DNA of 64,000 nucleotides, from the NCBI GenBank assembly GCA_040255525.1, contig JBDZVD010000008.1, positions 50,826 to 114,825 on the forward strand, read 5' to 3'. This DNA comes from Rugosimonospora sp040255525. Its GTDB lineage: Bacteria; Actinomycetota; Actinomycetes; Mycobacteriales; Micromonosporaceae. Below are positions 17,619 through 25,024 of the stretch, in pieces; within the stretch, counting starts at the first letter, position 1; each line of letters opens with the position of its first letter. Under the pieces are notes generated by a model that did not search any database, had not been told where the DNA came from, and saw only the letters and a list, made by a program, of their open reading frames with translations. Both the position numbers and the translations under genes were made by a program.

Positions 17619-17974
17619 CTCTCTCCGTTCTGGTGTGCGTCGCGGTCCGGGCCGTCGCCGGCGTCGTTCGTGAGGGTCTTCGCCGCGGTCGCCACCGACT
17701 GCGGCGTCAGCTGCAACGCGAACGCGTTGACCTGGTAGTACTTCATGGCCTTGCCGTCCTCGGAGAGTTCCAGTTCTGAGCAGACCAGGCCGGCTCTCTC
17801 CAGCTTCTTGAGGTGCACCTGCAGCAGTGCCCTGCTGATGCCGAGATCCCGGGCCAGCGCGCTGACGTAGTGCCGGCCCGTGGACAGAGCCGCGAGTACG
17901 CGCATGCGGTGCGGGCTGGCGAGAGCCGCGAGTACCCGTACCAGCTCGTCACCGGTCAACTCGGCCGTCTTCAT
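17615..17974 (-). CDS. Winged-helix (ArsR-like) transcriptional regulator
   Basis: 119 residues. ALASPHRMRVLAALSTGRHYVSALARDLGIS gives the first helices (span 17-47), SRALLQVHLKKLERAGLV the recognition helix and dimer region, and KAMKYYQVNAFAL the wing and last strand. No cysteine pair for metal binding. The ATG at 17974 lies 9 bases from a perfect dyad TTGGCAGATGCCAA and a second related site 54 bases away, which suggests autoregulation. Coupled to the small membrane protein downstream. Confidence 0.85.
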   Translation of the reverse strand: MKTAELTGDELVRVLAALASPHRMRVLAALSTGRHYVSALARDLGISRALLQVHLKKLERAGLVCSELELSEDGKAMKYYQVNAFALQLTPQSVATAAKTLTNDAGDGPDRDAHQNGES

Positions 17975-17982
17975 GCTCCTCC

Positions 17983-18061
17983 TTGGCAGATGCCAACTAT
18001 TATTTGCACATCCATCACGGTTGTGTCAAGTCGGCTTCTGCACATGCCAACAATACTTTGC
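17983..18061. promoter_or_regulatory. Duplicated operator upstream of the HTH regulator
   Basis: Two copies of an 18-base element, 17990-18007 (ATGCCAACTATTATTTGC) and 18044-18061 (ATGCCAACAATACTTTGC), agree at 15 of 18 bases, 54 bases apart in direct orientation. The first is also half of a perfect dyad TTGGCA-GA-TGCCAA (17983-17996). The region is much more AT-rich than its surroundings, as expected of a promoter. Likely bound by the adjacent winged-helix regulator. Confidence 0.6.
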
Positions 18062-18073
18062 GAGTGACCGTAC

Positions 18074-18088
18074 AGTCCACTGTGGACT
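18074..18088. promoter_or_regulatory. Palindrome AGTCCACTGTGGACT (copy 2 of 3)
   Basis: Perfect 6-base arms around CTG, extended by CGAGT/ACTCG outer halves at 18061-18065 and 18086-18090. It lies ~57 bases before the DUF1348 ATG and next to the duplicated operator. Same core as the site at 11561. Confidence 0.45.
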
Positions 18089-18144
18089 CGCCTCGCCGCC
18101 GGGGCTCTTCTCGCGGTTCGGTCCGCCTCACTACCATCGGAATC

Positions 18145-18615
18145 ATGGAAGACAGACCGCCGCTGCCACCGTTCACCGCCGAGACCGCCGCGCAGAAGGT
18201 GCGGATGGCCGAGAACGCGTGGAACACCCGCGACCCGCAGAGGGTAGCCCTCGGATACACGCCGGACAGCTTCTGGCGCAACCGGGATTTGTTCGTCCAC
18301 GGACGCGACGAGATCATCGAGTTCCTCACCATGAAGTGGAACCGGGAACTCGAGTACCGCCTCGTCAAGGAGCCGTGGGCCTTCCGGGACAACCGGATCG
18401 CGGTGCGCTTCGCCTACGAGTGCCACGACGCGACCGGACAGTGGTTCCGGTCGTACGGCAACGAGAACTGGGAGTTCGATGAGCACGGGTTGATGCGCCG
18501 CCGGTTGGCCAGCATCAACGACCTTCCGATCGCGGAGTCCGACCGGCTGTTCCACTGGGACTCCTCGGGGCCGCGTCCGGACGACCATCCGGGGCTGACC
18601 GAACTCGGGTTGTGA
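18145..18615 (+). CDS. DUF1348 / nuclear transport factor 2-like protein
   Basis: 156 residues. The sequence is that of the compact NTF2-like DUF1348 family: PPLPPFTAETAAQKVRMAE, WNTRDPQRVALGYTPDSFWRNR, FLTMKWNRELEYRL, and RFAYECHDATGQWFRSYGNE. Members are single-domain alpha+beta barrels of unknown activity, often under oxidative-stress or TetR control. The ATG at 18145 is the first start after the AT-rich promoter region. A strong hairpin follows the stop. Transcribed alone. Confidence 0.9.
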   Translation: MEDRPPLPPFTAETAAQKVRMAENAWNTRDPQRVALGYTPDSFWRNRDLFVHGRDEIIEFLTMKWNRELEYRLVKEPWAFRDNRIAVRFAYECHDATGQWFRSYGNENWEFDEHGLMRRRLASINDLPIAESDRLFHWDSSGPRPDDHPGLTELGL

Positions 18616-18626
18616 CCGGTCGGCCT

Positions 18627-18666
18627 CCCCGGCCGGCCCGCGGCCGCCGCCCGCGGGCCGGCGGGG
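18627..18666. terminator. Long GC-rich hairpin after the DUF1348 gene
   Basis: Arms CCCCGGCCGGCCCGCGG (18627-18643) and CCGCGGGCCGGCGGGG (18651-18666) pair over 16 bases with one bulged G and a 7-base loop. It starts 12 bases after the stop codon. Confidence 0.75.
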
Positions 18667-18711
18667 TCCCCGTGGCGACGTCCTGCCCTCGGTGAAGTCG
18701 CCGGCCAGCGA

Positions 18712-18878
18712 TCAGGTGCCATTTGGTACATGACGGCCGGCCCTGTAGATGAGCATCCGGTGACTGGTGCCGATCGCGGCGGCCAGCGAGCGCAGGCTGA
18801 TGTCGGCAAGCCGTACACGGCGACGTGGTCGATCGTCGCGGCGAGCAGCCGTTCCCGTGCGCTGTCGCCCGGAGCCAC
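18712..18878 (-). pseudogene. TetR-family regulator, N-terminal remnant with frameshift
   Basis: A ribosome site (GAAGGAGG) precedes a GTG at 18878 that reads VAPGDSARERLLAATIDHVA, the first helix of a TetR HTH. One base is missing after VYGL (near 18811). The next frame gives ADISLRSLAAAIGTSHRMLIY, the recognition helix, but it breaks off at IYRAG and stops at 18712, where normal proteins continue for ~150 residues. The gene is therefore both frameshifted and truncated. It sits beside an LtrA relic. Confidence 0.75.
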
Positions 18879-19003
18879 ACCGCCTCCTTCGCGACGGCAT
18901 GGTACCCCCGCCGACCTCCGCCTCCGGGCAAGTTCCGCCGTCGCCGGCCTCGCCGTACCCGGCACGCCTTCGAAGCCACGCCGATCCTGGCTCCGCACCC
19001 GGC

Positions 19004-19170
19004 TCAGGCCTTACCGGCGATCGGCAGCCGGCCGGCCCGGCACCAACTCACCACGTTCGACATGACGACGCCGAGCGCCAGGGCGCGGGCCCCCGCCGCC
19101 GGGGCGAAGGCGAAGATGTACGCCAGGTCGAAGAACAACTCCAGAAACGTGGCGTGCAAGGGGAACCGCG
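19004..19170 (-). pseudogene. Low-temperature-requirement A (LtrA)-like fragment
   Basis: The minus strand reads RFPLHATFLELFFDLAYIFAFA and on through a second short hydrophobic stretch to a stop at 19004. (A)TFLELFFDL is the hallmark of LtrA membrane proteins, which are normally ~370-400 residues. Only ~55 codons remain, with no start codon and no further helices, so this is a decayed fragment. Confidence 0.65.
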
Positions 19171-19183
19171 CGGCTGACGGTGC

Positions 19184-19221
19184 GGCCCGCGTGTCCCGAG
19201 CCCGAAGGCCCGCGTGTCCCG
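19184..19221. repeat. Short direct repeat GGCCCGCGTGTCCCG
   Basis: Two identical 15-base copies at 19184-19198 and 19207-19221, 8 bases apart, between the LtrA relic and smpB. Possibly a slippage or rearrangement scar; no function seen. A third copy of the GTCCACAGTGGA motif follows at 19233-19244. Confidence 0.6.
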
Positions 19222-19254
19222 GGTGCGGGACAGTCCACAGTGGAGTCGTGCGGG

Positions 19255-19767
19255 TCAGTCGCGCCTGCCCTTGAGGTGGCGGCTGAACTCGCGGGCGATC
19301 TCCCGGTTCGCGTCCCGCTCGGCCAGGGCCTGCCGCTTGTCGTAGGCCCGCTTGCCACGGGCGAGGCCGATCTCGACCTTCACCCAGCCGTTCTCGAAAT
19401 ACATCGACAGCGGCACCAGCGCGATGCCCGGTTCACGCAGCCGGGACAGGATCCGGTAGATCTCGACGCGGTGCAGGAGCAGCTTGCGGGTACGGCGCGG
19501 TTGATGGTTGGTCCAGGTCCCGTAGCCGTACTCCGGGATGTGCAGCCCGTACAGCAGGATCTCGTTGTTCAGCTCCTGCGCGAACGCGTCCACCAGCGAG
19601 GCCCGTCCGGCCCGCAGCGATTTGACCTCGGTGCCGCGCAGCGCGATGCCCGCCTCGTAGGTCTTCAGGATCGCGTAGTCGTGCCGCGCCTTCTTGTTCG
19701 AGGCGATGAGTCTGTGGCCAGTCTCCCTGGACGTGGAGGCCTCCCGTCGCTGATGCGCCCCCATCAT
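19255..19767 (-). CDS. smpB: SsrA-binding protein SmpB (tmRNA partner)
   Basis: 170-residue (169 from the second ATG) RNA-binding protein essential for trans-translation: it binds tmRNA and takes it to stalled ribosomes. Visible signatures are IASNKKARHDYAILKTYEAG, IALRGTEVKSLRAGRASL, LLYGLHIPEYGYG, RKLLLHRVEI and the C-terminal tail RGKRAYDKRQALAERDANREIAREF, needed in the decoding centre. The tail extends to KGRRD as in other actinobacteria. No tmRNA gene or ftsEX/prfB, the usual neighbours, is in this window. Instead gene relics lie downstream, so this locus looks rearranged. Confidence 0.96.
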   Translation of the reverse strand: MMGAHQRREASTSRETGHRLIASNKKARHDYAILKTYEAGIALRGTEVKSLRAGRASLVDAFAQELNNEILLYGLHIPEYGYGTWTNHQPRRTRKLLLHRVEIYRILSRLREPGIALVPLSMYFENGWVKVEIGLARGKRAYDKRQALAERDANREIAREFSRHLKGRRD

Positions 19768-19975
19768 GCCACCGGCGCCGGCCGGCCGAGCCCATCGTCC
19801 GCCGACCGGCTATCGCCGGTGCCCTTCGGGAAACCGGTTGTCGGGTGACGATCCGGGACCCCCGGTGCGAAAGCTCGCCGCTGTCCGGTCGCTACGACCC
19901 GCATCACCTCCGGTTTTCCGGGAAAGCACCTGACGCGGATACCCCAACGGTTTCGAAGGTCAGGAGAAGCGCGAC

Positions 19976-20614
19976 ATGCTGTTGAACATCGCCGGTTCCG
20001 GGAACATGGCCAGGGCCATCGCCGCGAGGGCCGCGTTCGGGGACCATCAGGTGCGCATCATCAATCCGAACCTGGACAGTGCCCGAAACCTCGTCACGGA
20101 CCTGAGGGAGCGGTTCAGTGCGTTCGACATCGGTGTGGGGGAGACGCTCGGCCCGGCCGACCTGAACGTGATCGCCGTGCACTATCCGGAGGCCAAACAG
20201 GTCGTCCAGGACGCGCGCGACCAGCTCGCGGATCAGATCGTGGTGGACATCAGCAACCCGGTGAACCTGAGTACCTTCGACTCCCTCGTGGTACCGGCGG
20301 ACAGCTCGGCGGCCGAGGAGATCCAGCGGGCGGCCGGCGGGTCGGTACGGGTGGTGAAGGCGTTCAACACCATCTTCGCCGACCTGCTGGAGGCCGGTGA
20401 GGGCGGTGGTGAGCGGCTGGACGTGCTGATTGCCGGCGACGACGACTCGGCGAAGGTGATGGTGTCGGAGTTCGTTTCATCCACCGACATGCGCCCGCTG
20501 GACGTCGGGCCGCTGCGGCGAGCCCGCGAGCTGGAGGCGTTCGAATTCCTGCACATGACGATGCAGAAGCGGCTGGGCCTGAACCAGCAGAGCGCCATCA
20601 AGATCCTGTCGTAG
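19976..20614 (+). CDS. NAD(P)-binding oxidoreductase, F420-NADP oxidoreductase-like
   Basis: 212 residues with an N-terminal Rossmann fold: MLLNIAGSGNMARAIAARAAFGDHQVRIIN (span 1-30) is the GxGxMA dinucleotide loop of the F420H2:NADP oxidoreductase family. VIAVHYPEAKQVV, VVDISNPVN and RVVKAFNTIFADLL are the other conserved pieces, and LDVLIAGDD...A follows. Likely reduces or transfers hydride with NADP, the partner being uncertain. The ATG at 19976 has AGGAGAAG just before it. Its 3' end overlaps the convergent membrane gene by 17 bases. Confidence 0.85.
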   Translation: MLLNIAGSGNMARAIAARAAFGDHQVRIINPNLDSARNLVTDLRERFSAFDIGVGETLGPADLNVIAVHYPEAKQVVQDARDQLADQIVVDISNPVNLSTFDSLVVPADSSAAEEIQRAAGGSVRVVKAFNTIFADLLEAGEGGGERLDVLIAGDDDSAKVMVSEFVSSTDMRPLDVGPLRRARELEAFEFLHMTMQKRLGLNQQSAIKILS

Positions 20615-21716
20615 TCCCGCGCCGGCCCGCGTGCCGCCGCCGGCCCGCTGTCGTCTCCCACAGCAGGAACATCAGCGCGCCGACGGCGACCTGCGGCACG
20701 AAGGTCGCCAGGCGCCAGATCAGGTCGGCGGCGAGGGCCTGGCTGGCGGTGGCGCCGAACGCGGCGATCAGCCCGGTGAGGGCGGCGTCCACCGTACCCA
20801 GGCCACCGGCGGTGATCGGGATGAACGACACCACCGCCGCGAACGAGAACGCGGCCAGCGACTCGGGCCAGCTGAGCGACAAGTCGCCCCGGGTAACGTG
20901 CTCCAGGCCGCGCAGGGCGACGTACAGCACCCCCCACGAGGTGAACTGTGGCAGCAGCGCGGACCCGAGCACCGCCACCGGTCGCCGTCTCATCACGTCG
21001 ACCACACCCGACCGGAAGTCGAGAATCCTGCCGGCGACATCGATCGTCCGGCCGCGCCGCAGTCGCCGCGGGAGTCTGTTGCCCAGCCGGTCGGCCAACT
21101 CGCCGATCCGGCGCGCACCAGCGACACTGCGCAGGATCACCGCGAACACGCCGAGCGCGGAGCCGACGCTCGCCACCCCGATGACGGCGATCAGCACGAA
21201 GTTCCACCCCGGCTCGCCCTCGGCGAGCAGCGCGAGGATGCCCACGACCGGCATCGCGAGGGTGGCGAACACGTTGAAGACGCTGGAGATGACGGCCGCG
21301 CTCGCCGCCGGCCCCGCGCCGAAGCCGTACGACTCCAGCATGTCGTACTCGACGCCGATCCCGATGGCGCCTCCGGCCGGTACCGTGTTGCTCACCGCGA
21401 ACGAGGTCTGACCCACCACGAATGCTGGCCGGAAACGCAGCCCCGGCAGAGCGGCCTGCAGCGGCCAGGCGCTGACCACGATGTTGACGGCCGCCACCAG
21501 AACGAGACCGATGAGGTACGAGAACGGGATCGCCACGACCGACGACCACGCCTGCGCGTAGTTGGCGAACCTCGGGAAGACGCCGACGCCGACGGCCGCG
21601 AGGACCACCAGGGTGACCAGAGGTACGACCACCCTGCGCCAACCGTGCCTGCCGTGCGGTATTTCGAACCTCCTGCGACCGTGTGGCCCTGTCGTACCCA
21701 GGTTCACGCCGATCAC
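20598..21716 (-). CDS. YbhN/LPG synthase-type integral membrane protein (UPF0104)
   Basis: 372 residues, about eight membrane helices. VSNTVPAGGAIGIGVEYDML and SFIPITAGGLGTVDAALTGLI are the two conserved motifs (P.G.G and P.PGG.G) of the lysylphosphatidylglycerol synthase transmembrane family, which flips or transfers lipid-linked groups. There is no C-terminal aminoacyl-transfer domain, so it is probably a flippase-like protein alone. Basic N-terminus and C-terminal tail (AGRRRHAGRRG). Convergent and overlapping by 17 bases with the oxidoreductase. Confidence 0.88.
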   Translation of the reverse strand: MIGVNLGTTGPHGRRRFEIPHGRHGWRRVVVPLVTLVVLAAVGVGVFPRFANYAQAWSSVVAIPFSYLIGLVLVAAVNIVVSAWPLQAALPGLRFRPAFVVGQTSFAVSNTVPAGGAIGIGVEYDMLESYGFGAGPAASAAVISSVFNVFATLAMPVVGILALLAEGEPGWNFVLIAVIGVASVGSALGVFAVILRSVAGARRIGELADRLGNRLPRRLRRGRTIDVAGRILDFRSGVVDVMRRRPVAVLGSALLPQFTSWGVLYVALRGLEHVTRGDLSLSWPESLAAFSFAAVVSFIPITAGGLGTVDAALTGLIAAFGATASQALAADLIWRLATFVPQVAVGALMFLLWETTAGRRRHAGRRGTTTGS

Positions 21717-21763
21717 GCATACCGGTGCTCACCGGCGCCGAGGGCCGGTGCGCGCGGTGCGGG

Positions 21764-22044
21764 TCAGCGGGGTTCGGGCGCCGGCGCGCCGGCCGCCAGG
21801 TCGGCCAGCAGGGTGAGGTACGCGTCGATCCGTCCGGCCACCCAGTCCGCCCCGACCAGGTCGCTGTCGTACGAGACGTAGCCGTACGCGCGGTCCTCCC
21901 GACGCACCGTCCACAGCACGCCAGGGCCCTGGTGCCGTCGAGCGGGGCCGGGGTGAACTGCCTGGCGAGCGAGCGCCACACGGCGGGGACGGGGGCCGGT
22001 ACGGGCACCCGGTGCTCGTCGATGAACGGCCGGTCGGCGGTCAC
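21764..22044 (-). pseudogene. Short gene split by a frameshift (unknown family)
   Basis: From a GTG at 22044 with GGGAGG before it the frame reads VTADRPFIDEHRVPVPAPVP and AVWRSLARQFTPAPLDGTR. The next frame then carries WTVRREDRAYGYVSYDSDLV and GRIDAYLTLLADLAAGAP to a stop at 21764. Both halves look coding. One base is missing near 21915-21935. The restored protein would be ~93 residues. The opening (IDEHRVPVPAPVPAVW) resembles SRPBCC-type proteins, but too little is left to be sure. Confidence 0.55.
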
Positions 22045-22173
22045 GTGGGACCTCCCTGACTGGGAAGGGGATGACTCACCTCCAGGATGCCCCCGAGATG
22101 GCGGCGGCCCGACGGGCGGACGGTGAGCCCTGACGTGAACGGGTACCCGCTGGCAGGTACCCTTGTGCCCGTC

Positions 22174-22246
22174 GCCCTCGTAGCTCAGGGGATAGAGCAA
22201 CGGTTTCCTAAACCGTGTGTCGCAGGTTCGAATCCTGCCGGGGGCA
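22174..22246 (+). tRNA. tRNA-Arg (anticodon CCT)
   Basis: 73 bases folding as a complete cloverleaf: acceptor GCCCTCG/CGGGGGC, D-arm AGCTCAGGGGATAGAGC, anticodon stem ACGGT/ACCGT with loop TTCCTAA (anticodon CCT, reading AGG), T-arm GCAGGTTCGAATCCTGC and discriminator A; CCA is not encoded. tRNA 3' ends are common integration sites, and the DNA to its right has accessory character. Confidence 0.95.
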
Positions 22247-22373
22247 CGTCACAGAACTGCGCCAATAAGACCGGCGCCCTGATCATCGAGGCGAACTACA
22301 GGCTCCCATAGGTTCAAGTCTCACCTCAGCGCAGGTCGTAAATCTACGAAACCCCCGGTGGTTGACCGTAGCC

Positions 22374-22399
22374 AGCCCCACCCGTTAGCTGGTGGGGCT
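22374..22399. terminator. Hairpin downstream of the small membrane protein gene
   Basis: AGCCCCACC (22374-22382) pairs with GGTGGGGCT (22391-22399), loop of 8. It ends the minus-strand gene at 22410 and also faces the tRNA. Confidence 0.6.
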
Positions 22400-22409
22400 A
22401 CGCCGCGCA

Positions 22410-22706
22410 CTACGAATCATGCCCTCCGCTCACCTGCGACGACGGCGAAGTACGCCTTGCCCGCGGCCATGACGGCCGCTCGGCACCGGCGATGAGACCG
22501 CTCAACGTACCCGCCAGGTCCTTGATCACTGCCTGCCGGTGCTCGCGGTTCACGGAGTAGGCCAGTAGCAGCACGGTCGCGCAGCCGATGATCGTCGGCG
22601 CGATCAGTACCGCAATGACCATCCACTGGTGGGCGACGACCGCGCCCGCGTACGCGAGCTGGTGAACCGCTCGCCGTGCCGTGCGTACCACGGCAACCCC
22701 TCTCAT
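22410..22706 (-). CDS. Small hypothetical membrane protein
   Basis: 98 residues with one strong membrane helix (WMVIAVLIAPTIIGCATVLL, ~28-48) after a basic amphipathic start, then a charged region HRQAVIKDLAGTLSGLIAG and a serine-rich tail. No family recognised. Divergent from the unknown gene at 22760; the 53-base gap must hold both promoters. First gene to the right of the tRNA, so probably part of the integrated region. Confidence 0.5.
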   Translation of the reverse strand: MRGVAVVRTARRAVHQLAYAGAVVAHQWMVIAVLIAPTIIGCATVLLLAYSVNREHRQAVIKDLAGTLSGLIAGAERPSWPRARRTSPSSQVSGGHDS

Positions 22707-22759
22707 CCGACGCTTCTTTGACCGCGTCAGTTTCTTTTCTCATCGGATAGGGTTCCCGG

Positions 22760-23914
22760 ATGAGAAATATCCGGGCCGAGATCGAAGCTACTGCGGGACG
22801 CCGGCTACCTGATCAGACCTGGAAATTTCTGCTCGAGAAGGGATATGTCTCCGAAATCGAAGAGGGGACCAGCTCAGTCGCCAAGGCGCTCTCGGAACTC
22901 AAAGAGCTAACGGCGGCTGTCGTGCCGTTTAGCCAACCGGAACAGCGTGAGCACCGTGACCAGCCGACCGGTGCTGCCGGGTCCGCGAGAATCGACGCGC
23001 TTACGGCCATCTACGCCGCGTGGGCCGCGTACCAGCCCGACGTGCGATCATTTCGCTCACGGGCCCTGGTCGATCATGACGCGCCCGAGTTCCTTGCTTG
23101 GGTTCGAGGGCAGGGCGAATATCCCGATCCCCGGCTACTCCACGAGGATGAGGTCGACCGATGGGTGATGGCGCGGTTTCACGCTGATGCGACGGATGGT
23201 GACGGCGACCGGCACATACGTGAGCTCGTTGCACAGGCGCTTCCCAACCACGCGCGTCCGGTAGCCCATCTCTGGTACATCAGCGACAACCAAGAACGCG
23301 TACTGACCGTTGATGCTACGGGCTCGCTAGGTGACTTGGTGAAACTCGCGAACAGGTTGGCTGAGCAGTACCGCTGGCGTGCGTCGGAGGCCGCAACGTT
23401 CGTTCTGACGGGACGTGCTGCGGAGGTATATGTCTACGTAGGCAGTGCGCAGATTCGGCGGGGCGAAATGGCCGCGACTACTCGCGTGACGATGACCGTC
23501 GATCCATTCCTGACTCCTGATGAGGTCGCTGGTATTTATTCCCGCCTGCGCAAGCGGTTTCTGCCTGCGCCGCCACCGCGTTCGGCCGGCGTTCGCCGGT
23601 ACCGCCTCGCCGGCCACGTCGGTCCTCACGTCCTGATCCAGGCCGAACGGCCCGCTGATCGCATCGGCCCAGGCCGACGACCCCGACCCGGACCTGCCGG
23701 ATTCGTTCAGACCATACAACCCACTGGCCATCACACCTGGCAAAGCCTGCGACGCAGCTGGAACGAGCGGTACAGCCACGAATACGATGAGCGCGGCCGC
23801 CTCATGCGGTACGACTCCGCGTCCAACTTCATTCGCGACGCCCAGACCGCGCTACGACAACTTTTGTTCCCCAACTGGCGGCACACAGACGACACCTCAC
23901 CGACCAGCATCTAA
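22760..23914 (+). CDS. Hypothetical protein of the integrated region, 384 residues
   Basis: Soluble and of mixed charge. The first 60 residues are helical (RNIRAEIEATAGRRLPDQTW, EKGYVSEIEEGTSSVAKAL) and could be a small DNA- or protein-binding domain. The middle is regular alpha/beta (DEVDRWVMARFHADA; WRASEAATFVLTGRAAEVYV; TTRVTMTVDPFLTPDEVAGIY). The end has an aromatic-rich stretch HTWQSLRRSWNERYSHEYDE. No known nuclease, ATPase or HTH motif is seen. The codon use is less GC-biased than the flanking chromosome. Gene of unknown role near a restriction system. The 250 bases after it hold no gene. Confidence 0.7.
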   Translation: MRNIRAEIEATAGRRLPDQTWKFLLEKGYVSEIEEGTSSVAKALSELKELTAAVVPFSQPEQREHRDQPTGAAGSARIDALTAIYAAWAAYQPDVRSFRSRALVDHDAPEFLAWVRGQGEYPDPRLLHEDEVDRWVMARFHADATDGDGDRHIRELVAQALPNHARPVAHLWYISDNQERVLTVDATGSLGDLVKLANRLAEQYRWRASEAATFVLTGRAAEVYVYVGSAQIRRGEMAATTRVTMTVDPFLTPDEVAGIYSRLRKRFLPAPPPRSAGVRRYRLAGHVGPHVLIQAERPADRIGPGRRPRPGPAGFVQTIQPTGHHTWQSLRRSWNERYSHEYDERGRLMRYDSASNFIRDAQTALRQLLFPNWRHTDDTSPTSI

Positions 23915-24166
23915 ATCGGGACCAGGGCCAAGCGACTTTAGAAGCCGATGGGGTCGCGGCAGTCGACCGGGACTATTGGCCATGGGGTTGAACGCTTGGC
24001 GCTGACATGGCACCACGACAAGGCAGACCGTCAAGCGAGGCCGCGCAACACCTCAGCCGTCCGTTGACATCGGTCTCGACACGCCGTAGGAGGACGATAT
24101 TCAAGATCGACTAAAGTATCCGTGTTAGAGTGGTGCGCCCCGATCAAGTAGCACTAGGAGTGCACG

Positions 24167-25024
24167 TTGGAGTATCCGGTCGGCCCGTGGGCCCGCGAGC
24201 GGTTCGGCGAGCGGGCGGCGCACGTCTGCGCGGCCTTAGTGGGCGCACTGCACCAGGCGCTAACGGATGCGCAGGACGCGCAGAAGATTTCCAAGGCTAA
24301 GTTGCTGTTCCCGTTCGGTAGTACGCAGGCGACTCGCCGGTACGAGTGCATCGTGGATGCACTTAAGCAAATGGACGGGGTCCAAATCATCAAGCCCAAG
24401 GGTTCGCCGCACGAATTAGTAGTGCTCAACGGCAACCTGATCTACCCGTTTCGGTACGCCAAGGACGGCAACCTGCCGATCCAGAGAGCCCGAGTGACCG
24501 AGAGAAAGATCAGCGGGCTGATCGCCGAGCTGTTCGCGTTCTACGGGCCAGAGCCGCGGCAGCCGTCGCTGTTTGATCAGGCGGGTGAGGACACCGAGGA
24601 GACGGAGCGGGAGTCGGCCCTAACTACCCTGCCGGAGGATACTCGCTTGGCGCTCCTCGCCTACGCAAGTAACGACAGGGCCGGGGTACTCAACGTCTGG
24701 CTCGGTGAGGGCGAACTGGGTCCGCGGGGACGCGTGCAGTGGCTGCCCGGCCGGTATGAGCAGTTGCCTCTCGTGTGGCCCGGTTCCGGCGGCGCGGATG
24801 GTCACGGTATGTCAGACCCGCTCGGCCCGATCCCCGGTCCACGGCTCACAGGCCCAGCCGGCTCAGCTGCCTCGTCAGTGGTCGGGCCCCGCTTCGATGA
24901 CGGCGTCATGCCTACGGTCGAGCTAACGGCGCGAGCCCCAGTGGAGCGGAAGAATAGCGAGAAATTCCCGCCGATGACGGAGCGCGCACCACAGAAGCCG
25001 AAGGCCGATGGCAAGGAACAGTAA
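24167..25024 (+). CDS. Unknown protein coupled to an XRE-ImmA/IrrE protease
   Basis: 285 residues from a TTG (no in-frame ATG fits). The N-terminal ~145 residues look like a folded domain: SKAKLLFPFGSTQATRRYEC, DGVQIIKPKGSPHELVVLNG, YPFRYAKDGNLP, ending PSLFDQ. The second part (LALLAYASNDRAGVLNVWLG...GRVQWLPGRYEQLPL) is a short domain, then a disordered tail rich in Pro, Lys and Glu. The stop lies 17 bases inside the following XRE-peptidase gene, so the two are coexpressed. By analogy with toxin/antitoxin or ICE regulators it could be the effector controlled by the protease, but no catalytic motif is identified. Contains a TTA codon (24236). Confidence 0.7.
   Translation: MEYPVGPWARERFGERAAHVCAALVGALHQALTDAQDAQKISKAKLLFPFGSTQATRRYECIVDALKQMDGVQIIKPKGSPHELVVLNGNLIYPFRYAKDGNLPIQRARVTERKISGLIAELFAFYGPEPRQPSLFDQAGEDTEETERESALTTLPEDTRLALLAYASNDRAGVLNVWLGEGELGPRGRVQWLPGRYEQLPLVWPGSGGADGHGMSDPLGPIPGPRLTGPAGSAASSVVGPRFDDGVMPTVELTARAPVERKNSEKFPPMTERAPQKPKADGKEQ

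Noticed and set aside
22290..22340. GGTTCAAGTC near 22312 as a second tRNA T-loop or att copy
   Set aside because: The flanking bases do not form a T-stem or an acceptor stem, and the sequence does not match the tRNA-Arg 3' end.
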